A stretch of 64,000 nucleotides of DNA from Adiantum capillus-veneris (taxonomy: Eukaryota > Streptophyta > Polypodiopsida > Polypodiales > Pteridaceae): the NCBI GenBank assembly GCA_014529385.2, contig CM043963.1:109098912-109162911 (forward strand), written 5' to 3'. A program made the translations under genes and the position numbers. Every line of letters starts with the position of its first letter. Position 1 is the stretch's first letter. Below are positions 55,478 through 64,000 of the stretch, piece by piece. The notes under the pieces were generated by a model that worked only from the letters and a program-made list of their open reading frames with translations, was not told the DNA's origin and made no database searches.

Positions 55478-56464
55478 TCAGGTGGGCGGTTGTCGTGTGT
55501 TTGGGTTCATCCTGTTTCCTTGGTTTATCCTTCTGATCACTTTCTTGATCATTTGATCAACATCTGGCACAGTTGGGTTTTGCCCGCCCAATTTCATCAT
55601 GGACTCACTAGTGGTTGAAGAGGTACTACTCGTTCCCTGATCTGTGTCTTCAGTCACCTCTCCATATGCCTTGCAATTATCTACCAGATACAACGCTTGT
55701 TTTGTGACTTGGTCAAAAGTTACACATGCCTTTGAGTGCAAGTCCTTTTTGAGCGTGTCATTTTGCAATCCTTCTATGAAAAGGACTAACAGTCTTTCAT
55801 CCTGAGGAGGTTCTTGAGCAGGGCATCTTTCTATGTGTTTCTTGAAACGAAGTGATGCTTCCTTCACTTTTTCTTTCTCCTTTTGTCTAAATGCATAGAT
55901 CTGGGAGACAGTGTTATGCTTGATTCCTCTCTTTGAGAATTCCTCAGCGAACTCTCGGAGAAGTTGCTCAATACTTGGGAATTCCACGCTGTTTAAAAGT
56001 TGGAACCAGGTCAAAGCAGTCCGTTCTAATGTCAACCTAAAACCTTCATATTGAGTATGGAAATCAGTTACCTGTTCCGCTCTCAACACTTGTTTGAAGA
56101 TCGAAACATGAGCATACGGATCTCTTGATTCACTATACTTTTTGGATACGTGTTTTGCCACTTGAGATGGTCGCATACGTCTGGCTTCCGCAACCATCCT
56201 TACAACCCCCGGTCCTCTTGGTGTGGTTTCTCTAGGTTCATAATCCCCTCTTGGCACTACAAGTTCTATCCTATCCGCTATACGTTCATCAAGTCGATCT
56301 CGTGTAATAGTAGGAGGGATTCTAGTGATGTAAGTTACGTCAGGAGCTGTACTGCCCCTATGTGTGTTCATGGAAGCCCTCGACCCCGTTGATCCTAAAG
56401 GCCCTGTGTTTGGAACCCATTCATGTCCAAAAGCATCTTCCACTCTGGTTCTCACTAGACTCAC
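55478..56464 (-). CDS. Element D gag core
   Basis: 328 codons, uninterrupted. AKHVSKKYSESRDPYAHVSI, LRLTLERTALTWFQLLNSVE (reading GFRLTLERTALTWFQLL), FAEEFSKRGIKH, VKEASLRFKKHIERC and LFIEGLQNDTLKKDL follow the order of the retrotransposon gag family: W in the middle, L-R-x-F block, then a G-L near the end. The frame leaves the coding line near 55490, where the first knuckle appears in another frame. Confidence 0.85.
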   Translation of the reverse strand: MSLVRTRVEDAFGHEWVPNTGPLGSTGSRASMNTHRGSTAPDVTYITRIPPTITRDRLDERIADRIELVVPRGDYEPRETTPRGPGVVRMVAEARRMRPSQVAKHVSKKYSESRDPYAHVSIFKQVLRAEQVTDFHTQYEGFRLTLERTALTWFQLLNSVEFPSIEQLLREFAEEFSKRGIKHNTVSQIYAFRQKEKEKVKEASLRFKKHIERCPAQEPPQDERLLVLFIEGLQNDTLKKDLHSKACVTFDQVTKQALYLVDNCKAYGEVTEDTDQGTSSTSSTTSESMMKLGGQNPTVPDVDQMIKKVIRRINQGNRMNPNTRQPPT

Positions 56465-56592
56465 ATGTGCAGTCTCATATCCGTGTGAGTAGTCGTGATT
56501 TTCATCTCTTTCGGATTTACATAGTATTGGTGGAGTGGTCCCCCAAAATATGTATATCTCTCTAACTCCTTACGATCCATAGGAGAGTACTT

Positions 56593-57246
56593 TCAGCCAT
56601 ACTTGTCTATTATGACCACCTGAATACTTCTCCCTTCTCTGTACGTAAAAACATATAGTTTTTTATGGTCAGTCAATTCCTTGATACGAGGTTCATCACA
56701 TCTATAATAGAGTGTTTGTTCTCCATTATTAAACTTATATAGCCCCACAAACGTGTTGTCTAGATTAAGACGCTCTATCCCATTGGTGCATCTGAGCACC
56801 GTGTTTTGCTTATCCATCTTGGTTGGCTCATCTGTCAGCTCTTGATCTACCTTGTCCTTGGTGCCAGTCATCCCCCATTTATCCACAATAAAGGGGTTAT
56901 GAACCACTAGGTACATCATTCCCTCTCTATCAAGATATCTATCCCCGTCATAATCAACATCTACAAGGTCCCTGAACTCACTCAGCTTATTTTCCAACTT
57001 AACACAGTAGCGGTCCATTCCATCCTTATAGATTTTGGCCTTAAGCACATTTTCAAATTGAAACTTCAAATATAGCAGTTTTACATCAGATGCAGGTTGA
57101 GAAGGACCTACCCCCATTGAAGATGCTCCCTTAGGGTTCAACTTGTTAGAATCTTCAGTCATGAGGTTATATGATCTTTCTGACGAAGTGTCAGAGAAGC
57201 TCTCCTCTAAAATGGGTTCTATCGGTTGCGGTGGTCTTTGATTCAC
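56593..57246 (-). CDS. Element D N-terminal ORF, unknown
   Basis: 217 codons from ATG at 57246 (MNQRPPQPIEPILEESFSD). Acidic N-terminus, then KLLYLKFQFENVLKAKIYKDG, a DVDYDGDRYLDREGMMYLVV stretch and NGEQTLYYRCDEPRIKEL. It looks like a folded domain before the gag core, in a different frame from it. I do not recognise it. It is the first ORF of the element, right after the palindrome region. Confidence 0.5.
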   Translation of the reverse strand: MNQRPPQPIEPILEESFSDTSSERSYNLMTEDSNKLNPKGASSMGVGPSQPASDVKLLYLKFQFENVLKAKIYKDGMDRYCVKLENKLSEFRDLVDVDYDGDRYLDREGMMYLVVHNPFIVDKWGMTGTKDKVDQELTDEPTKMDKQNTVLRCTNGIERLNLDNTFVGLYKFNNGEQTLYYRCDEPRIKELTDHKKLYVFTYREGRSIQVVIIDKYG

Positions 57247-58858
57247 GATTCCTTCAGTTCAGTGATTGCTCCCTTGGTCCAAGACGTTGGGATTCCTATT
57301 CTAGTACAAAAATTCTTGATCGCAAATTCATGAAGAATTGGTATTGCAGAATCCAAACCAAGTTACCTCATTAGTTAGTTTGAATTCCTTGTTTGATCTT
57401 AGTTGCTGGGTAGTATCCTCCAATACCTACAATCTGTCAAAAAGTGCTTGATAGTTGTGAGCTTACAGCCGTTCCTATTAGTTCTGGCTTTTAATCGACA
57501 AAATTTAGCTAGGTTTTCCAATAGCACACAATTCCTCACACAACATCAATCATCTAGGTCCAATTTCAATTTTGAAAGAGCCACCAGGGTCCTGTGGGCT
57601 AGCTCTTAGTGTAGTGAAATTATGCTTCTGTTCTGACTCAAAGGAACATGGATGGTGATCCATGTTAAGAAAGCAAATGGACTTTTGTTGATACCATTAG
57701 GTTCAATATGATTAGGAGGTCTTATGGTATCAAAATTTCTAGAAATGAACCTCTGGATTGGAAGTCAGGTCAATTCTGTCACTTTGCCAGAGTTCCTACC
57801 AGTTTTGAGCTTTTGGTATGGTTTTTAGTATCCAGATTCAATTTTGAATGGACCCCTAAACTCTCTAAGATTCCCTCTAGCTATGGTGCAACTTTTGTAT
57901 CAAAATGTGTCAGAGGAACATAAATCGCGATCCATGGATCTTAGTGCCAGAATGGACTAAAACTTGAGTCACAGCTAGTCCTTGGCCTACTGATGCTGGC
58001 TATATGGTTTTTGAATGTTTTAGAGTTTCTTATATCAACCAAAAGTCAGTTTTAGGGTTTGTTCTAGCGGTTTCTCCCCTTGATCTGATTTTTGCCCCTT
58101 TGGCCCTCTTTTTGAACTTTTTTGATAAGGGTTCCTTGGGAGAAAGTACTTCAAATGTTATCACTTTTCTACTTGTCCAATATCAGCTCAAAATTCCAAA
58201 AAGGTACATGGATCACAATCCATGTTTGGCAAGATTTTGGACTAATACTTTGTGAGTTTGTGATAAAAGGTCTGGTGATGCTATTCTCCAAATCTTTTTG
58301 GATTTGATCAACTTTTTCCAAGTTAAAAGCAAGATTTTGTGTCTGCTTTGCAGTTTTTTGCAAACAACTCCTTTTTTGGTATTTTGATTAGGTTTTTTCA
58401 CTTTTGGCTATGGTTCCTTTTGGAAAAGTTGTTCCCTTAGTAATCAGGAGTACACTAGTCAGATTTCACTATCAGATGTCTACCTGGTACATGGATCGTG
58501 ATCCATGTTGGGAAGCATCTGGTCATGATTTTTGGTTCTATTGGTTCCCTCCTTCTAGTTGATCCCAATTCTCTTCCCTTTTTGAATTTGGACAAGTAGG
58601 AGTTTAGTTTTTCCCAATTTTTCTCAATTTCCAAGGTTTTGCTCTGCTCAACCCAATTTCTTGATTTAAATTATCTTTTAGCACTCTATTTCTGACTAAA
58701 CGCAAGGTTCTGGTGGCTGAGAGCCTGTTCTAAGCAAAGGAAACAGTTTTAGCACATTTTGCCAGAAAGGTACATGGATCGCAATTCATGTTGGACAGAC
58801 AAATTGGACATTTTTTGCATAGTCTGTTTCTAGCAAGCTTGTCTATCCCCTCTCTCTC

Positions 58859-58866
<8 letters not shown>
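57247..58866. repeat. Leader or LTR region with five palindromes (right cluster)
   Basis: Non-coding. Copies at 57646, 57918, 58206, 58489 and 58772, all variants of ACATGGATCGCGATCCATGT with one to four changes, most after AAGG[TA] and often followed by TTGGGAAGCA-like sequence. It stands directly 5' of element D's first ORF. No primer site was identified with confidence. Confidence 0.7.
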
Positions 58867-58920
<54 letters not shown>

Positions 58921-58947
58921 CATACACACACACACACACACACACAC
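58867..58947. repeat. (CT)n(CA)n microsatellite at the D/B join
   Basis: About 25 CT units, then AAGCAT and about 13 CA units. The LTR of copy B reaches it from the right and the leader of D from the left. Confidence 0.95.
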
Positions 58948-60523
58948 TCTCTTGTGAGCACACAAAGGAGAAGGAGACTAAGATGGCGCAAGAGCACTTC
59001 TTAGCTTACACCTCAGAGAGGTCAAAGAGTTTGGCCTATTCACACATGGGCACCTATAGTGGCCGGTTGTTACAAAACTACTGTAAAAATAAGACAAGTG
59101 GTGCCCCTCTCATCGGCGATCACCTACACACCTATTGGACCAACATGCCCGGTCCATGACAATCAAATAAATAATATGCATCCGTCGAAGGTGATAGGGT
59201 GTTCGTGAGGGTTAACATACCCGCCTTCCTGATGTAGATTCCATCCTCGGAAGCTACTGAGATGAAGCCCGTTTGTCGAGGTGGAAGAGCATCCGAGATT
59301 GAATTTCCTTAGCCTTCCTCAATCACTACAAAATCAACCAAAATTGGCACAGTAACTGCATTCTCATATACAATTAAAAAGCATATGCGTAGGCACACAA
59401 ATTAATTGGTAACAGAATATTAAACATTTTCTCAGCAGTAAACATTAAACTATAATATAATCAAATGCATAAATAGGTGTAAAGGTCCAAAACTAAACAA
59501 GTCTAGGGTCTCTAATTTAACGATCGAAAGGCACTAGAGGTCAACTATTAATACCATGGGCAACTTCTCAATTTTCTCTGGTGAATTAAGCTGTTTAATC
59601 ACGAGAGCCAAGTATTTCATGTCCAAGGACTGACTAGAGGCTATACCTAGAAGACCTTGTAGTTAAACTACAATAAAAGAAATTGCTCATGAAATCGTTG
59701 CCTAACTTATTTCCTTTTCTTTGAGCCCCCAAAGTCTTTTCTCATTGATTCAATTTTGATGTGTGTGCTTATTTTGTATGCCTTGGGTTTTTTGTTTTTC
59801 AAGAAAAAGCACCCACACTGGGAACCTCTAAGGCTCTAGTACCATAGGCTATACATGTGAGTGAAGTACCAAGTCAAGCTAGGATTTCTCTTCCAGCTTA
59901 AGATTTTAATTTTGTATTTCTGGGGGGTCATATAACATTGTTACCCTCCCCATGCTCATCACACTAGTAAACTCCCTTTAAAATATTTAAGCTAAAGGTC
60001 AATAGGGAATAAACCCACTAGGAAGCCCTAGTACATTGCACACAATGCTGCCTAAATTGGATCAAGAACCTAAAGTAACCATTGATTATTAGGAAGGCAA
60101 TCCCCATGGTATTAAGAGAAGATCTCCTAACTTGGTCAAACTAGCTTAGTCAGATTGCTTGATTCTGAAACCTAGACAAGGGATTATGACATAAAATTAT
60201 ATAGAATCTAATGTTTAATCTAAGCAAATGTGCTAAATATTGTGCTACCAATCACATTTAGAGTAGACAAACATGGATGAAAAAACAAAGACAAGGGGCA
60301 ATGCTAATGGACAAGAAACACATGTTCGTGTTGATGATCGCGCCTTCAAAGAGTGAACGACAGAAATATTCCATGAAGTTCCAAATCCTAACAACAGCAA
60401 CACGTTCTTGTACACACTAGAAAACACAAAGAATACCTCTAGGAGGCACATCAGTGGGAAGAGACACCAACCCTTACTGAACACAATCAAACAACATAAG
60501 AAACCCTAACCTAATTATTTGCA
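58948..60523 (-). repeat. Copy B 3' LTR, truncated
   Basis: Minus strand from TGCAAATAATTAGG at 60523, matching the 3' LTR of element A through the GATCGCCGATGAGAGG block (near 59118) and the GAAG-TGCTCTTG block near 58990. The last part with CGCGCACA is missing. It has only one unit of the 271-bp block duplicated in A. Confidence 0.8.
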
Positions 60524-60537
60524 CTCCCCTTGGAGAG

Positions 60538-60957
60538 TCAAGGGAACAGGATATTGTAGAGGTTGGGAGGTAACCCTAAACCCCTATCCTCGTCATCATC
60601 AAGAAAAACAAATTCATCCTCCGTGAGACCATATGTGCCCTTCATGTAATTATGTAAATCCTCCTCATCATTAGATGCACAAATGATCACTAAGAACATC
60701 ACTAGATGTCCATAGTCATCTTGGTCAAGAGGGTAAGTTTGTGCAATCGGAGAGACATCCTCTACTAAGTATGGATCAATCATGGTCAGGAGACGTATCA
60801 GCCATTCTAATTCCTTGAAATTTCTGTCACACACTAGTGTATCTACCAAATCCCATTCACATGCAAGCATCGGGTAGACTATGTGAAACACTTGTGCAAA
60901 GTAAAGAGGGTAACTCTCACTGAAGGTAGGAGTGGATGACTCTATCATACTAGTCAT
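60538..60957 (-). CDS. Extra ORF before the 3' LTR (copy B, intact)
   Basis: 139 codons from ATG at 60957 (MTSMIESSTPTFSESYPLYF) to a stop at 60538. It has RNFKELEWLIRLLT, SPIAQTYPLDQDDYGHL and an acidic end, DEFVFLDDDEDRGLGLPPNL. The frame is intact although pol in this copy is ruined. The same ORF in element A has a frameshift. No signal peptide or membrane segment; a small soluble acidic protein. Family not recognised. Confidence 0.6.
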   Translation of the reverse strand: MTSMIESSTPTFSESYPLYFAQVFHIVYPMLACEWDLVDTLVCDRNFKELEWLIRLLTMIDPYLVEDVSPIAQTYPLDQDDYGHLVMFLVIICASNDEEDLHNYMKGTYGLTEDEFVFLDDDEDRGLGLPPNLYNILFP

Positions 60958-61143
60958 ATCTGTGCACACAGATAGATGATGGTTAGGGTGCAAATATTAT
61001 AAGGGTCGTGTCAAAAGATCGTGTCCTTGTGCATAATGTGTTTTTATGATTTTGTGTCATTTATAGAACTTGTAGGTTTCCAGATTTTTGTTTGGTGGCT
61101 CTTGCTCTTTTACTTTTTTATTTTTGTTTTTGTGAGTATAAGG

Positions 61144-61155
61144 CTATTTATATAC
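61144..61155 (-). promoter_or_regulatory. TATA-like box before the extra ORF (copy B)
   Basis: GTATATAAATA on the minus strand, followed by GCCTTATACTC as in element A. It is about 190 bp before the ATG. Confidence 0.4.
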
Positions 61156-61355
61156 GGTTCCTAATATTGAAAGATTGAGAGGTCAGGGAGGAAGGTTAAG
61201 AGGGGAGCAAGTGAATGATGGATGTCAACAAACACTCCCCCCTTCCTTGGGTAGATCATACCTTTTGGAATGATGTCGTCACCTTTTGAAACCAATTGTT
61301 CCAAGTTGTCATGGGTGAAGATTTTGATCAATATTTTTTGACTGCCCTAGGCATT

Positions 61356-61700
61356 TCATCTAGTTGCAAGGGTGGTAACGTACGTACTCTCCCACGATTT
61401 TATTTGCAACGTTGTTGTAGGTGGTGAACTTACAATAGGAGGTGAAAACTTTCTTGTTTGGATATGTACAATGGTAGGTGGAGGTTGTGTCGAAGCTTCT
61501 ATTTTCATATATGAACTACATGAAGAGCAAGAAGCTTCATTCATTTTTTTCTATGGTTGAGTTGGGCAAAACAAGCCTTTCTCGATTGGGAACCCATACT
61601 AGCTCCGGATTTGCTGTATAGTGTTCTGTGATTTTTCCTTTCCCGCGGTCTTCTTTCGACTTTGTCATCACAGGAATTGACTCACATGGGTCAAGATTGA
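61356..61700 (-). pseudogene. Copy B WVPK remnant
   Basis: Reads NPELVWVPNRERL, then serine-rich sequence like the end of A's WVPK region (EASCSSCSSYMKIEASTQPP). The join to integrase lies near 61690, where integrase GLDFVGP and about 12 codons pass straight into the PCESIP stretch. Confidence 0.7.
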
Positions 61701-62158
61701 GTATTACAAGCTGCCAGACTCGTTGGGCCTACAAAGTCTAAACCCCATTTTCCAAATGGTTGAGTCACTTTAACAGGATGTAAGGGCATCTTATCCTTTC
61801 ATTGTGTGATCTTGTAATGTTGGTATTCATCACATCCTTTTGCAAAAAGTGATGCATCCTTGAATAAGGTAGACCACCAATATCCTAATTGCAAAACCTT
61901 TCTAGTAGTTAGCTCTCTTGAGAAATGTCCTCCGGCTATACTCATGTGGGATTCTTGCAGTATGTATAAATACTCATCCTCACGAGCACAACGTCTAAGA
62001 ATATCATCCTTCCCTAACTTGTAGAGAGTTCGTGCAATTAGAGAATAAGGTTCACATTCTTTTAACAGTTTTTGAGCTATATCCTTACGAAGCTCTTTGG
62101 GTGGAAAACCGTCAACTAAAAATTTCACAATCTTCACTCCATGCAGGCATGGTCTCAA
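61701..62158 (-). pseudogene. Copy B integrase N-terminus
   Basis: Linker and finger: FPPKELRKDIAQKLLKECEP, HMSIAGGHFSRELTTRKVL, CDEYQHYK, where the last-but-one zinc Cys block has Tyr for Cys and His-Tyr for Cys-Cys. The core is deleted. Confidence 0.8.
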
Positions 62159-62195
62159 CTACGAATAGAGAAGTATTGGGCAATTCATCATCAAC

Positions 62196-62940
62196 TCAAG
62201 TAGGGGATTCACCCTTGGGTATGCGAGATAAATGATCTGCCATGACATGTCTTTTACCAGGTCTCACCACAATGGTAAAATCAAACTCAAGAAAAGTTAA
62301 CAACCATCGTGTAATTCTTCCCATGGAACAAGGTTTATTTACTAGATACAACAAGGCTTGATTATCCACATAGAAAACAAACGTGCTGGTAAGAAGGTAG
62401 TAGCAAAATTTCTTCACTGCGTAAGTCATAGCTAAACCTTCTCGCTCTGTAGTGGTATAGTTTCTGTTAGCATCATTCAATTGACGACTTGCAAAGCTAA
62501 TGAGGTAGTCCAATTTATGTTCCCTGGTTGAGCTAGAACACACCCAATAGCAAAGTTCGATGCATCAATATGCACATGGAAAATTACATTCCAATCGGGC
62601 ACTCATAGAATGGGAGCGCTTGTCAAGGTCTTTTCAATGACTCATAAGCATGGTCACACTCCGCACTCCAGTGGAACTTAATAAGAAGTTTGTACAAAGG
62701 ACGAGCTATCTTGGCAAAGTTTAAAATAAACCATCGATAATAACCAACATGGCCCATGAACCTTTGAACTCCTTTATAGTTTGTAGATGGTGGTAGTTCA
62801 GCAATGGCTTTAATTTTTCCATCATCCGTGGAAATCCCATTTTTGGACACTATATGCCCTAAAATGACTCCATATTTAACCCAACATTGGCATTTGAAAG
62901 GGTTTAAGGAGATGTGATACAATCTGTACTTCTCAAACAC
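62196..62940 (-). pseudogene. Copy B RT end and RNase H
   Basis: RT connection: FEKYRLYHISLNPFKCQCWVKYGVILGHIVSKNG, where element A has a stop instead of the Leu in GVIL. RNase H: TTEREGLAMTYAVKKFCYYL, FYVDNQALLYL (His to Asn), ADHLSRIPKG. Shifts near 62545 and 62620. Confidence 0.85.
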
Positions 62941-64000
62941 TTTTCATAAACATGATAGGTGTTCTTTCCAAGAAGAATAAACACAAAGGTCATCTATGAA
63001 AGCTTTGTAAAACTCCCTCAAATATTCTCTAAAAGTGGTGTTTATTAATATTTGGAAGGTAGCAGGAGCATTGGTTAAGTCAAAAGCCATAACACGAAAT
63101 GCGAACACTCATAATTTGGTTATAAATGTGTTTCAGCTTGGTCCTCTAGTGCAATTGTGATTTGATTGTATTCAGAGTACCCCATCTAAAAAGCTATAAG
63201 CTTCCTTTCCTGCAACTATTTCAAGCACATGTTCTGAATATGGCAAGGGGTAATGGTCCCTCCTAGTGGCGGCATTGACCTTCTTGAGATCCTCGCACAC
63301 TATGAGTTTCCCATTCTTTTTTGGCACAATCACTATTGGAGACACCCATTCTTAGTGCTCAATAGGGTATATGAATCCGCATTTGACAAGCTTTTCAATC
63401 CCTTCTTGAACAATCTTTGCATACTTAGGATTCATTGGGTAGGGTTGTTGCTGGAATGGTTTAGCCATGCTATTCATGGGGATTGTGTGTTGCACCACGG
63501 AAGGTGGAACACCTTTCATATCATGATATGTCCAAACAAATATATCCTTGAATTCCTTGAGAAGTTCCTTAAGTACATACTCCTCAGTCTCTCTTAGATC
63601 TTGGGCAATGAAAACAAGTTTGGACTCTTCTCCAAGGTATGCTAACTCTGTTTCCTTAACTATCATTGGACCATCATAGACTCCACTATTTCCATTGATA
63701 GGTGTCCTCTATGCCTCTATATACAGAATCTTACACTCCTCCGTGGTGTATGATTTGAAGTGATCAGGTGCAGGGTGTAAGTCTGTCGGGTCTTGTTGTT
63801 CTGTGGACTGTGATTTCTCTTCCGCTTCTGTTTGTTCTTGAGCAAACTCTTGATTTTGTCATCTCCTTATGGTACGACTCAAATTTGGCTTCTCTATAGC
63901 CTCTAGCTGTGCGATGTCAATGGGTTGTGGACTACACCACATAATGCTTTGAAGGTATTCACTCCAGTTATCTACCAACTTCCGATGAGCATCACATGCC
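62941..64000 (-). pseudogene. Copy B RT fingers and palm, and pre-RT region
   Basis: From the right: SIMWCSPQPIDIAQLEA, KLVFIAQDLRETEEYVLKEL, DIFVWTYHDMKGVPPSVVQH, PYPMNPKYAKIVQEGIEKLV and FIYPIEH, then SPIVIVPKKNGKLIVCEDL and the palm to the active-site area near 62990, with several stops and shifts. Matches element A at 27100-28260. Confidence 0.85.

Larger units (their letters stand above)
42571..58866 (-). mobile_element. Ty3/gypsy element D, split by copia F
   Basis: Minus strand, from the right: palindrome-bearing leader, N-terminal ORF, gag core, zinc knuckles, linker, DSG protease, acidic linker, (copia F inserted), RT, RNase H, integrase, a second DTG protease-like domain, a WIPK region and a purine tract. 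Many stops and shifts. Related to, but clearly different from, element A. LTR ends are not proven; the right end seems fused to copy B at a CT/CA tract. Confidence 0.8.
58948..64000 (-). mobile_element. Copy B of the element A family, runs off the window
   Basis: Minus strand: pre-RT, RT, RNase H, start of integrase, WVPK remnant, extra ORF and 3' LTR, each matching element A. The integrase core, protease-like domain and most of the WVPK region are lost in a deletion of about 1.7 kb. Gag would lie to the right of the window. Confidence 0.85.

Overview
The window looks like a piece of a large, repeat-rich land-plant nuclear genome. Two Ty1/copia or Ty3/gypsy elements carry initiator-tRNA-Met primer sites, another carries a tRNA-Asp-type primer site, one fragment has a chromodomain, and long CT/CA tracts are frequent. 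I see no convincing host gene, tRNA, rRNA or CRISPR array. The species cannot be fixed from the sequence; a fern, lycophyte or gymnosperm would fit the element mix.

Left part (1-11.6 kb): a retroelement on the minus strand whose reverse transcriptase (RT) looks Penelope-like. It has an ORF1 ending in an Arg-Gly box and broken by one amber codon, then the RT, then an RT thumb piece in the -1 frame. The coding part lies between two long direct repeats (379-2994 and 8651-11563), as expected for the pseudo-LTRs of Penelope-like elements. An unexplained 172-codon plus-strand ORF sits between the RT and the left repeat.

Middle left (11.6-22.5 kb): AT-rich DNA, the 3' end of a decayed chromodomain Ty3/gypsy element (minus), a truncated Ty1/copia element G (minus), and inside G's LTR a 5.3-kb element H with 172-bp LTRs, primer site, polypurine tract and target-site duplication.

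Middle (22.5-38.9 kb): Ty3/gypsy element A (plus) with a tRNA-Asp-type primer site, gag with several zinc knuckles, pol, a protease-like DTG domain placed after integrase in the pol frame, a region with repeated W-V-P-K motifs, and an extra ORF of about 140 codons before the 3' LTR with its own TATA-like box. It is followed by a remnant of a related 3' end and by a gag-only fragment C.

Right part (38.9-64 kb): an unknown minus-strand ORF cluster E; a large minus-strand Ty3/gypsy element D with a DSG protease before RT and a second, DTG, protease-like domain after integrase; copia element F (47465-52615, TSD TAGAT) inserted in D; and a minus-strand copy B of the A family running off the end. 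The leaders of E and D share ten copies of a 20-bp palindrome.

All elements carry stops, shifts or deletions, so none looks autonomous as it stands. The most unusual points are the Penelope-like element with long repeats, the post-integrase protease domain shared by two gypsy families, the conserved extra ORF with a TATA-like box, and the palindrome clusters. All names rest on motif reading by eye, without database searches.
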